Positions 23,908 through 35,313 of a DNA stretch of 64,000 nt are shown one piece after another. Made by a program: the position numbers and the translations under genes. This DNA is from Paratrimastix pyriformis (lineage: Eukaryota > Preaxostyla > Paratrimastigidae), in assembly GCA_027972325.1 (NCBI GenBank), contig JAPMOS010000007.1:682501-746500 (forward strand), written 5' to 3'. Under the pieces are notes generated by a model that had not been told where the DNA came from, made no database searches, and worked only from the letters and a program-made list of their open reading frames with translations. Each line of letters opens with the position of its first letter. The first letter of the stretch is position 1.

Positions 23908-24917
23908 ATGGCTAAGTCTTTGATCAAGTTTTCCTTGAATCGTGCTGTCAAGCCGAAGGAGACTGTCGTTCCTGCAGGTGATGTGCAGCCAAGAACAATG
24001 CCCACATTTCAGATGGAGCAACAGACTGGGAGACAGCAAAAACAACGCCATATCCCCTTCCGAGTAATCAGTTTGGGACCCAAAGAACCTGTTCCTCCTC
24101 CACCACAGAAACAAGTCTTCACGCCCTATTCTCAAATCCAGGTCTGGTTGAACAGGCTCAGGTCTTCATCATCCCGTCTCCAATCCAGCAACCCCGCGAT
24201 CTGACACTGGAGGACGAGGACGAGGACGAGGATCAAGAAAGTCATGTTCGGCAGCGCCAAGCTCACCTTCGAGCGCTCCAGAAGCCATCGGGTCTTTTTT
24301 TCATCACCCCGTCTCCTCACTTCCGAACGGGTTGTTGCCTAGCCATGCTCCTGGTGGATTATCCCCAGCCGACCCAACACCGGGCACTCCCCCCGGAGTT
24401 GGTTTGGGCTCTCCGGCGCGCCCAAAAGCGCAAACAAGCTCAAACGGCTTGCCCACCCGAAGAGGAAGAAGATGATGATGATGCCTTGGAGCGGAGTCCT
24501 TCTCCCCCCCAGGCCCCCCCGCCTCCATCCCCCCCAACGCCTGCACCCCCCACCGAACCTGCGCCTGCCCCGCCGCCTCTGGAGCATCCCCCGGGTGATC
24601 TCCACACGAGACACAAACGCCAGCGGACCCCTGCGTCCCTGGCAGCCCGGAAAGCCCGCAGGCTCCAGCGAAAGTCGAAACCACATCAGCCTCCACCACC
24701 CCCGCCGCCACCGCCACCCCCCGGGGACCGGGCGGCCCGCCGGAAACAGCGTAAAGAGCGCCGCCGAATCGCGGCGCGTGTGCGGCAGGGCAAGCCGCCC
24801 CTCCCGAAGCCGACCTCGGTCTTCCGGGGCCCCGCCATGATCACCCCGTACGCCGTGTTCACCCTGCCCGGGCTGGCCCCGGTCCCCAACGTGCTGCCCT
24901 CTGGGCCGGCGCCGTGA
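23908..24917 (+). CDS. Proline-rich basic protein, function unknown
   Basis: Two exons, 23908-24141 and 24189-24917, with a 47-bp intron (donor GTCTG); joining them gives one frame. The product starts MAKSLIKFSLNRAV, has an acidic stretch (LEDEDEDEDQ), a second acidic run (PEEEEDDDD), long Pro-rich segments and very basic patches (RKARRLQRKSK; RKQRKERRRIAARVRQ), and ends in an uncharged segment MITPYAVFTLPG. The basic patches suggest a nuclear or RNA-associated protein, but no domain is recognised. It is divergent from the RING gene, whose first exon lies 41 bp away. Confidence 0.6.
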
Positions 24918-25441
24918 ACCCAATGGACTGTAGGCCGGCGCCGCGTACCCTGTGACATAGCGACATGGTTGTCATTGCAATGGCCGTGTGGGGCGTACCG
25001 AGCTCTGGATGTCTGTTTCTCCTCCTCCCACCCACACCCACACCCACACCCACACCCTACCCCGCCCCACACAGGCGCCAGGCTCCTTCCTTCTCTGCCG
25101 CCTCCTCGCCTCCAGGAGCCTCGCCTCCCCCGGACCTGCCTCCCGCCCCGGCCGGTCGCGCTGTTGTTCATGCCATGAGCCACCCCCCTCAATCATTCGA
25201 GACTGTCGTTTGGCGCTTGGCCCCTGCTGCCTTTCGGCCTGTGATCGCCCATTGAGCATCCCCGGGCCAGCTCGACCACGGCACATGGGGTCCCATCCAC
25301 CAGCAACCCGCTGCTCCTCCCTCGGTGCCCGGCCCAGGAGCGCATGCCGTTCATACAGTAATTTTCGCTCGGCTCCCGGGGGGGGGCGATCCCCCCAAAG
25401 CACCCGAGAGACCTGTCGCAAAGGGCCGAGGGGCGGGTGCC
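24918..25441. other. Intergenic gap
   Basis: Holds a short direct duplication around GGCCGGCGCCG at 24905-24950 and a CCACAC-type microsatellite near 25030. I see no gene in it. Confidence 0.7.
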
Positions 25442-27418
25442 TTACTCGATCACGATGACCGGGCCGCCCTTGAGCGAGCGCAGGGCGCCCAGCATGACCT
25501 GGTCCTCGCCGAGGCCCCGCAGTCGGGCGGCCAGGCGCGCCTCGAGGCCGCCGCACACCGCCGCCTCGTTCGGTGGAGGGTCGGCGGGGGGAGGCTGCCG
25601 GGCGGCCGGGCGCGCCTTCAGGAGCCCGTCGCCACGCGCGCCCCCATTGGATGGGGGTCTGGCTGGGGGCGGTGGGTCCGGGAAGGGCGACCTCCTCCTG
25701 GCCCCGGGGCGTTTCCGGGGGGCGGTTGCGGAGGGGATGCTCCCCTTGGGTGGACATGACGACGACAACGGCCGCCGCTCGGCCTCATCATCCGCATCAC
25801 CGCCATCACAATCACCGTCATCGTCATCGTCATCGTCATCGAGCACAACCACAGTTGGGCCTGTGCTGCCGTGCCAGCCACCACCACAGAACGCACGGGG
25901 AGGCAATGGTACCGCGGGGACCAGGGGGAGGGGGAGGCATCCGTCGTCCAGATCCAGGTCGGCATCGCCCAGAGGTGGGATCCACTCGTCCTCCTCCTGG
26001 CTCGAGGTCAGGGGTACGGGTGGTGGTGGCTGTGACCTCTCGGCCTCCACTACCCCGGTTATGTCCCCGACATCGGGGTCGGGGTCGTCGGGGTCGGGTG
26101 GATACGGGTATGTCTCCGGGGGGGGTTGAGACTGGAGGGTGAGCAACCCGAGCTGGTCGGGGAGGGGCAGGTAGGCCGGCGAGGTGGGCAGGGAGGCCCG
26201 GGTCCGCTTCATCGGGGTCGGGGTGCCCGGCGATCGAGGCGGCTGGGCCCCCGCGGTGAGGTCGACTGTGCCTCGGCCGGGCGGTGGTGGTGGCGACCTT
26301 GGCGGGGTGGCGGCGGGACGCAGGACGGGCGACACGGAGGAGGGTCGGGACCGGGGACCGGAAGACGAGCGCTGGAAGAGTTTCGAGGCCGTGCGAAGGG
26401 CCGCGGGGAGCACCCAGGAGTCGGGCTCGGTGTGCGGCGCGGTGGTGGCGGTGGTGGTGGGTGGTGGTGGTAGTCTGCACGGGGGATGCTGACTGGTGGC
26501 GGTTGCCGGGGCGGGGTCGACATGACATGGGGCTGCTGGGGGTTTCTTGGGCGAATCGAAGTCGTCATCCAGGATGCGGCATGGCCGTGGGTGGTGATGC
26601 GGGGAGGCTGGTTGGCACTTGCGCGACGACCCGCCGACAGGCCGCCGACAGGGCGAGGGGTCGCTTGCCGGGGAGAGATCCGCCACGGCCGGCGGCGGGT
26701 CGTCCTCCCGAAGGTCATCCTCCCAGTCCTTCATGATCTCGTCGCTGTTGTGCGAGCACCCGTCGTCGCTGTCCTCCTCGTTCTCCTCGTCCGCGTCGGC
26801 CGGCCGGATGAGGTGGCGGGCCACGAAGAGGGGCATGGGCAGTGAGGCGATGGTCATGTGGGGGGGCAGCGGGGGGCACTCTCGACGTGCCACGGGCAAA
26901 AATTCTTCCTCGAAGAAGTTCACGTGGAGCGGGAGGGTGCTCCAGTGGTGCGTGAGCATCTCCCAGGCGAGACGCATTTTGGCCCGGACCTGCGGGGGCA
27001 GAACGGAGTGAAGATGTGGGCGAGTCAAGGAATCCGGACCAAATTTTTTCGACCGCATTTGCCTTTCAATAAAACAATATGTTCTCTGGCGTACTGTGAT
27101 TTTTCAGGGTGTTGCCAGGCCCATTCGAACTTGAGGGCATCGCCTTTCGTCGGGAACCCGTAAATACAGAGTGCCTACAAGCCAAAACAAATGACATCCC
27201 TAGAAAAACCCACTGCACACCATCTTCCAGGGCCGATAACGCGATGTATAGCGAGCACCCCCCTTGATCTCGCCGTTGTGTTGCCTGATGCGGCGGGGCG
27301 GGTTCACAGTAAATCCGATATATGTCCACTGACGGTGTTTGGGTTCTTGACAGGAAAGAAGATAACAGCAGTAAAACCGTCCTTCGCCACGACCTTCGAC
27401 GACGGACGGTTTTGACAT
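25442..27418 (-). CDS. SLX1: SLX1 structure-specific endonuclease catalytic subunit (GIY-YIG)
   Basis: The nuclease subunit of SLX1-SLX4, which cuts branched DNA such as Holliday junctions. Exons 27221-27418, 27040-27174 and 25442-26989. The GIY-YIG domain is intact: [26 protein letters not shown] (catalytic Tyr and Arg), [18 protein letters not shown] and FEWAWQHPE with the metal-binding Glu. After [12 protein letters not shown]...[12 protein letters not shown] the family normally has a RING-like zinc finger. Here the C-terminal ~500 residues are acidic and Pro/Ser-rich with no CxxC pairs, so the finger seems absent or replaced. The protein is far longer than the usual ~275-300 aa. Confidence 0.9.
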
Positions 27419-27481
27419 AAAAAAGGGAACAGACGAACCCAGCGGGTTTGGGCGACAGTTCTGCCGGAGTTAGTTTTCTCG
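27419..27481. promoter_or_regulatory. Candidate bidirectional promoter, SLX1 / TM2
   Basis: Only 63 bp separate two divergent start codons, so any promoter elements must be shared or lie in 5' exons. No TATA-like motif stands out. Confidence 0.35.
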
Positions 27482-28163
27482 ATGAGCAACCCCGAACCAT
27501 CAGCCCCGCCTCCTCCACCTCCTCCGCCAATTCGCGCGAATTATCCCAGCCCCGATCTTCCCGAGAGCCCGCCTCCAATGCTCGTGGTCAATCAGACAGC
27601 ACATCGTGTGCAGACAGAAGCCGCCTTCCCCCAACCCCTGCCGCTTCCTCGCATGGAATACTGGCAGCCGCAATGGGAGGGAAGTATCCGACACACAGTA
27701 ATTGATGGGGTGCCTGGGTGGGGATCTGGACGGTTTCACAAGGACACAGTCTGTCTCTGCGGCTGCGACATTCCGGAGAGTGCCTCTTTCTTCGCAGGCG
27801 TACCTTCTCCATTTGATGTGGATCTTTGGATGTTGCGGCCTGAATCGCTTCTATCTTGGCGATATCTTCTGGGGGATCATCTACGTTCTCACGTTCGGGT
27901 GCTTCGGCGTGGGTGGATGCCTTGACATCTGTCTGATGTCTGGTTCTTTTTCTCCGAAGAAATGAGCCACAATGAGGATGATCAACGTCCTCCTTAGCCC
28001 TCATCAAGTCGACAAAGCCAACCGGGAAGTTACCCGCCAATTGGCCCGCGCAGAGGCCGCTCGCCCCCCTCCGGTCGCCATTGTCGTCCCAGCACAACCC
28101 TCTTCCTATTTCGGGGGTCCGGCCATCGGCTCGGTGCCCGCCGGTGGCGGGGTCGGGCGATAG
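27482..28163 (+). CDS. TM2-domain membrane protein
   Basis: Three exons, 27482-27748, 27798-27937 and 27998-28163, with 49- and 60-bp introns, both with GTCTG donors. A Pro-rich cytosolic-looking N-terminus is followed by the TM2 signature: AYLLHLMWIFGCCGLNRFYL, then GIIYVLTFGCFGVGG and LDICLIP, i.e. two membrane helices joined by the short DRF-like loop (here NRFYLGD). The third exon continues with VDKANREVTRQLA, typical of the segment after TM2. Function of the family is poorly defined. The last 58 bp overlap the sirtuin coding end on the other strand. Confidence 0.88.
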
Positions 28164-30270
28164 GCGGGGGCAAAAGAGGAGAGAGGAACACGCAAATCCG
28201 TACAGCCAAACCCGTACTGCTCGCTTGGTGGAGGAGGAACGAGATCGTCCGTGGAGGTGGTCGAATCAACGGTGGCCTGTGGTGGTGGTGGTGGGATGAG
28301 AGGAAGCCGAGCGGGGAAGCTGGGTTGAACGGCCACCGGAATGGGTCCGGGCACAGGGACCAAGGGGAATCCCCGAAGCCGCAAGCCGCCATCTTCCGGG
28401 GTTTGGGCCAGAGGCTGGAAAATGGTCTCCGAAGCCAGAGCTGCCTCAATGGAGAGCGGAGCTGCTGCGGCAGGGAGCGGCGCAGTGGTGGCCTCCGCCA
28501 AGGTGGTGGTGGTGGTGGCTGTGCTTGTGGCGGCAGTTGCAAGAGGGGTGGTCTCTGGGAAGGATGGGCCCGCAAGGGGCAGGGGAACCGGTAGTGGCGC
28601 CGCGCCGCCGCCAATCTGGGCGAAGCGTTGCTCGTCTTCGTGCATCAACTTGAGAATCTCGCCCTGGGGGAACATCCACCACCACCACCAAGAGGGTGTG
28701 GTGATAGCCACCAACGGGACCTGGGGAGAAGGCAGACCTCCCAGCCGACGATCTTGCAGATCCGCATGACGGCCTCGTCGCAATCACCCAGATACATCAT
28801 GCTCGGGTATGCCACCTGGGTCGGGAACCCGAAGACCACTGGGTCCGTCCGGGTGTGTGCGTGGGGGGGACAAGCCGAGAGGGATGATGAGGCAGGGTGA
28901 TGGTGACGGGAAGGTCGACATTGCCCACCACCACCCCTCCTCCATTCATCTGCCACACTTCAGCAGGACGGTGTGCGCGCGGTGGATGGGAACGGACATC
29001 GCCAGATGAGCTTGAAGGGGTTCATGGTGATGTAGTCGGGTACGGGCACCGTGTGGGTCTTGTTGATGACAAGCCGGGGCACATTGGGGGGCGCCTGATG
29101 GTGGTAGTGGTGGTAGTGGTAGTGGAGGGGGATGAAGACGTCAGTGAGGGCCGGGGGGGGGGGGGGGATGCAGACCCTGTGGTAAAGCGACGCAAACGGC
29201 TGCACCTGGAGGGACGTGCCCAGGATGATGACCAGGTCGCAGCCGGGAAAGTCCTACAGCCGGTAGAGGGGTGGAGAGAGGCCCGTGTGGGTATGGATAG
29301 AGGGAGGATGGTGGTGCTGATGCTGATGATGGTGATGATGGTGATGATTGGTGATGATGGTGATGGTAGGATGGAAGGAGGAGAGGGAAGGTCGCGACCT
29401 TTCTCGGCCCCGTGAAGAAGGTCGTGGGGAAGGCGGACTCGTTGAAGAAGCACACGTCGGGTTTCACAATGCCGCCGCACGACGGGCAGGTGGGCACCAC
29501 GTCGCTCGTGAGCAGTTTCTCTGCGAGGAGGAGAGGAGGGTTGCCGTGTTAGTGGATGGAACCCCCAGGGTAGTGTGGCGCACGTGTTTGGCAGGAATTC
29601 ATGGAATCGGACCCTTGAGGAACTTGTCGTCGTACACCTTGCGGCATGAGAGACAGTGGGAGGTGCGCAGGGTTCCATGCGCCTCGATGACCATCGAGGG
29701 CGGCAGGCCGGCAACGACTTCGAGCGAGTCGACGTTTTGGGTGTAATTTCTGACAAGTAGCTTCTTATCGTACAGTAACCTCAAGAAATAGTGGACAGGT
29801 GTGGGCTGGGAGAGGATGCTGAGACCAGGAGGAGAATGACTGTGGGACAGACGTGGAAAACCGGTGCATTTTTGTACATAGCCCGAAGGAGGGTAAAGAA
29901 AGGAACGGGGTCCTTCCGAAAATAACTGCGATCGCGTGCAGGAAGGCGATGAGCGCAGGTGATGAATGAGGTCGGAGCGTCGCAGACTTGAAATCGAAAA
30001 GGAGCTCTTCTGCGTGAGGTAACTGCTGGTATAAACCGGTCGTAGGGGATCGGAAGTCTGGGATCCCGCTATTTACAGAAACTCCAGCACCTGTGAGGAC
30101 GATGATTTTCTTGTCTGGGGAATTATGGGGAATGAGCGGTGGAGGTGATCCAAAGTCGACAGACAAACAGTGCCGAGACCCCTGGCAATATCTTCGAAAG
30201 TCAGTTCGGTGGGCCGTGACTGTGGCGATCGGGCAAAGAGCTGGGTCAGTGACGGTATGTGAATTCTCAT
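28106..30270 (-). CDS. SIR2: Class I sirtuin (NAD-dependent protein deacylase)
   Basis: Removes acyl groups from lysines using NAD. Nine exons: 30165-30270, 29988-30114, 29853-29925, 29613-29805, 29399-29520, 29176-29253, 28998-29094, 28738-28838, 28106-28663; all eight donors have GTC. Motifs seen: LTGAGVSVNSGIPDFRS (NAD site), YTQNVDSLE, EAHGTL (catalytic His), two zinc CxxC pairs (HCLSC, TCPSC), GTSLQVQPFA and LVINK. This order and the DCDEAVMRICKIVGW segment are closest to the human SIRT2/SIRT3 group. After the catalytic domain comes a ~170-residue Ala/Pro/Thr-rich tail with no known motif. Start chosen at MRIHIP because it gives the right phase into exon 2. Confidence 0.93.
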
Positions 30271-30437
30271 GCGATTTGACTTGAAAAAAACAGCCGGTGG
30301 ATGGGAGGTTTTATTAGATACAGATCCGCAACCACAAGGCGGAACCGGGTTTTTCCTTCTTTCGCGAGGATTGCGTAGAGAGACAGGGGAAGGTCCCCTA
30401 AGACGCGTCCGAGCTTTTTGGCCATTCTTTTTTTGCC
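30271..30437. promoter_or_regulatory. Candidate bidirectional promoter, sirtuin / Kelch-BTB
   Basis: 167-bp spacer between divergent start codons, AT-richer than both gene bodies. No clear core element recognised. Confidence 0.35.
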
Positions 30438-31673
30438 ATGAGTCGCGAGTATGGCGAGACTTCCACCAACGCGGCGAGTGATTCGTGGTTTGCGGGCGCG
30501 GGAAAACCCATCTCTTTGATGGGGGATGGCTCCGATCCGCGCAGCGGCTGGGGCGCAGGGCCGCGGGTCTTTCTCGAAAGCCCCGCTGTGGTGCCAATCC
30601 AACAGATGGTTGAGAATAAAACCGATATGAAATGTGAAGCATCCTCGATTGTCACCTGCCGGGTTGGCTCGTATTTTCTTGTTTGCGGCGGGCTCTCGCG
30701 TACCGATGGCCGTCCACCGGGCCCGTATCGCCCGACGAATTGTGCTTTTCTTCTCAAGCTGAAGATTCACAAGGGTTCAAGTGATGACTCGAGCGAGATC
30801 GATCAGAAGGAGATGACTCCCTTCCCGATGCCCGTCAACTTGTTTGGCCACACTTGCGTCACGATGCCCGATGGGATCCGTGCCCTCGTCTTTGGGGGGT
30901 CCGATGGAACCGTGTGTTCCAATCGCGTTTTCTGCTTCAATCTGGTCCACAAACTGTGGAGTCTGATCACATGCACAGGTCTGCCCCCCACACCTTGTCA
31001 GAGCGTTCCCATTCCTCACCATGGTGGCGCCACGTTAGGCCCATCTCCGCCGCCCCGCCAGCACCATACGGCCACTGTTGTGGGCCACGAAATGTTCGTG
31101 ATCGGGGGCTGCATGATTCCGGACTTGGCCAAAATCGACGCGGAGGAGGAGGCCGACTACCTGAACGATGTCTGGTCCCTGGACCTGGACACTTGGGCAT
31201 GGCGCCACCTGGCCGGGGTTCTACCGCCTCGCTCCCGGATCCCGGTCTCTCGTCCGGCATGCATCACCCACCCCACCACTCCCGCTCTGCCTGTTCCATC
31301 CCCCCCTCACCGCCCGTCCACCTTCCCTCGGTGATGGGAGCAGTTACCCCGGCCATGGACACCACCCCGGCCACGGCCGCCGATGCCATGCGGGCCCTGT
31401 TCACGGGCCCGGCCGCCGTGCCACCACCGCCCCTGGCCACGACGGACGACTTGGAGAAACTCGAGGACAACCTCATCGAACGGGCGGCCCACCTGCATAT
31501 TTTGACGGCCGAAGACGCGGCGGCCCGCCAGGAAAGCGTCCGGGCCAGGGTCCGGCCGCCCGTTACATGGGATGGGAAGGGGAGGCATGGGAGCGGTGGA
31601 GAAGGGATCATCATCATCATCATCGCCGCCACCACCATCATCATCCTCCTCGTCATGGTCAGCGTCATGGTCG

Positions 31674-31750
<77 letters not shown>

Positions 31751-34534
31751 TCATCATCAGCATTCAATCATCATCATCCCGATCATTCATCTCGTCCGTG
31801 CTCCTCCTGTGCTCAGCGCAAGAAGCCCCACGTCCCCATTGCGGACGACGCGAGCGACGGCGAGGACGGGGACGAGGGCGGCCCGGGGGGCGCGGAGGAT
31901 CCGACCCCGGACGAGCTGCACATCCTGACCCGGCAGCAGCTCAAGCGGCTGGCCCGCCACCGCAACCGGCTCCTCAGGAGCACCGCGGACCCGGCCGCCG
32001 CGACCCAGACCCAGGTCCGGGCACCCTGACTGGCCCCCGGAGATCCGCACACCCCCTCCTCCCTCATCTACAGCATCAGCATCCGATCATTCAGCAGCGG
32101 CGGCAGCGGCAGCAGCATCCTTCTTGGCATGATTCGATCATCTCGCAGCATCCAATCATCCCATTGCCATCTGCTGTTCCACAGACCCCCTGCGGACATC
32201 CCCCCACGCTGACATTCCCCCACCATGCAATCCCTCCCCCCCATCATCTCATGTGGACATCCCCCCACCCCCCCAGGTGGATGCCCCGGCGGCCTCCCCG
32301 GACGACCAATCGCACCTCTTCCCGGCCCGCGCGGGCCGCGGCCTGCTGGCTGGAGGGCACCTGCGCCATCTACGTCCACGGGGCCGCTCGGCCCAGCAGC
32401 TACACCGACATGTGGGCCTTCGACCCCGTCCGCCGGCCCCTCCCACCCTCCAAAACCTTCCAATGATGGGCGCCGAGGCAAGCGACCCCGGACAGCGCAG
32501 GATTTTATAGTGTTCTGGCGATGATCGTGCTGCCCAGGCCATCGATCGCGTCCCCCGTCCACCAGACCCTGCGCTCCACCTCATCCTCACAACATCGACT
32601 CTCCCACCCACCCACCCACCCACCCCCCCCCCCCCCCCCAAGTGACCTACCGCTGGTCGGCCGGCCACGTGCCCCCAAGTGGGCCACACCCTGCCTGGAG
32701 CCCTGCCGCAAGACCAACATTGGCTCCCTCAGGCGCTGGTCTGGGCCAACCATCCCCCCCCCCCCCCCCCCCCCACCACCACCACCACCACCACCGCCCA
32801 GCCCCCACCCCACCCCACCACCACTCCCCATCAGGGGTGGCGCCCGAGGACCAGATCACCTACCTCACCTGGCTATCCCCCCCTCCCTCCCCAGTGCCGC
32901 CGAGGACCAGATCACCTACCGGGCTCGCTGTTCAGCTGCTTCGACACGGGCACAGCGCCACCCCCTGGCCTCCAGCGGGCCCCCCCATGCATTGGCTATC
33001 CCCCCACCCCCTCCTCGGCATCCCCGTCCTGCCTCCATCCCCCGGGTGACACAGGCATCATCCCCTCCTGGGCGGCTCCCCCTCATCGACATCCCCTTCC
33101 CAGATCGCCTTCCTTCCCCCTCCCTGGGCTATCATCGACCTCACCCCCTCCCTCCTTCTCCCTTCCCGAAGGCTGCATCATCCCTTCCTACCCGATCATC
33201 GACCTCACCCCCATCCCTCTCTTCCTCCGCTATCTCCCTTCCCCCCGGCCGGGGGTCCTGCAGACATCATCCCCTTCCTGGGCGGCATCGCCATCGCCCG
33301 GTTCCCGGGGCTGACCGTCGACGTGCGGCCCTTCTACCAGCTGCCGCCCCGCGCCCCCACGCCCCCCGTCCCTGAGGCCGAGGAGGCCCCAGCTGGTGAT
33401 GGGGATGGTGACGAGGAGGGGGAGGGCGATGGGGGCGCTGAGGCGCCGGCGGAGGAGGAAGAGGAGGGCCACCGGGGGCTGGTTGGCCACGGGCTGGCCG
33501 AGATTGCGGCCGCGGCCGCGGCGGCCGTGGCGGCCGAGGGGCCCGGGGTGGTCATCGGGGCCGAGGAGTTGACCAGGCCGCCCAGGCCGGCGGCCGCCAA
33601 GGCGGGTGGTCAGGACGACGAGAAGAAGATGGTCCCTCCATCCATCCATCCATCCACCCATCCACCCATCCACCCCTCCATCCGCCCGTCCGTCCTTCAT
33701 TTCGGATGCCCCCCAGCCTCTTCTGCCCCCCGAGGCCTACCGGGACTTCCGCAACCCGGACGGTGGCTGCTCCCTGGGCACCATCATCCCCCCCGCCCCG
33801 CCCGCCGAGGACGACGAGGACGAGGACGATGAAGAGGGGGGGGAGGAGGATGGTGGCGAGGAGGCAGAGCGACCGGTGCCCGCGGGGGCCCAGGCGGAGG
33901 CGGAGGCGGATGGCGGCCACCCCGACGATGCCTCGAGCAGCGGGCTGCCCACGGACCCGGCCGAGGACCCGCTGATGTCGCTGGCCCATCACCCCGAGCC
34001 GCCCGTCTACCAGGCCACCCTGGCCCGCTCGCTGGGGCTCCTGTGGGAGGAGGATCTGCTGCCCGATGTGACCCTGCGCTTCTGCGAGCCCGGCGCGGGC
34101 GGGCTGCCGGCTGAGGTGGGGGTGCACCTGGTGGTGCTCCTGGCCAGGTCGGTCGCTCCCCATCGCCGACATCACCCCACCTCATCCCACGCCTACATCG
34201 CCCCTTCCCCAGATGCCCGCTTCTCTGCCGTGCCGTGGTCGAGCGTGGCCAGCTGTGCCCACCCGACCCGGCGGCCCCCTCGCCCCTGCCCATGCGCTCC
34301 TTCGACATGCCCGTCCAGTGCACCCTCCGCGCCATGCGGGCATTCTTCCGCTGGCTCTACACCGGTCTGCCGCGACCCCCCCCCCCCCCCCCCCACACAC
34401 ACACATCATCATCATCATCCAATCATCATCATCAGCATCCAATCATCATCATCAGCATTTTAATCATCATCATCATCATCATCATCAGCATCCAATCATC
34501 ATCATCAGCATCCAATCATCATCATCAGCATTTT

Positions 34535-34608
<74 letters not shown>

Positions 34609-35263
34609 GCATCCAATCATCATCATCAGCATTTAATCATCATCATCATCAGCATCATCCAATCATCATCCAATCATCATCATCCAATCATCATCATCCA
34701 ATCATCATCATCCAATCATCATCATCCAATCATCATCATCCAATCATCATCATCCAATCATCATCATCCAATCATCATCATCCAATCATCATCATCCAAT
34801 CATCTTCATCCAATCATCATCATCATCATCATCTTCATCATCAATCATCATCATCACAATGATTTGGGTCTGTCTGTGTCGCAGGCGATTCGCGCCCTCT
34901 GGCAGAGGCCGCCCAGACGGCCGCCCCCCCTGCAGCCGCCGCCGCCGCCGCCTCTGCCGCCACCGCCACCGCCACCGCCACGACCACCGCTGCCCCCTCG
35001 ATGACCCGCGGGGCTACCCACGACACACTCGCCGACGAGGTGCAGGTCAGCATCCTCACCAGCTGCACCCCCCCCCCCCCCCCCCACACACGCACACCTT
35101 GTTGATGCTGCGTGTGGGCGGGGGTGCAGATGCTTGCCGAGCGGTACGGGGTCTCCGACCTGCTCGAGCTGCTGGCTGCCCTGCGGGGCCTGCCCGACCA
35201 GGTGGCCCCGCCCGTCCCCCAGCGGGGCGCCGGTCCGTGACCGATTCGCGGCGTTGTTGTTGG

Positions 35264-35313
<50 letters not shown>

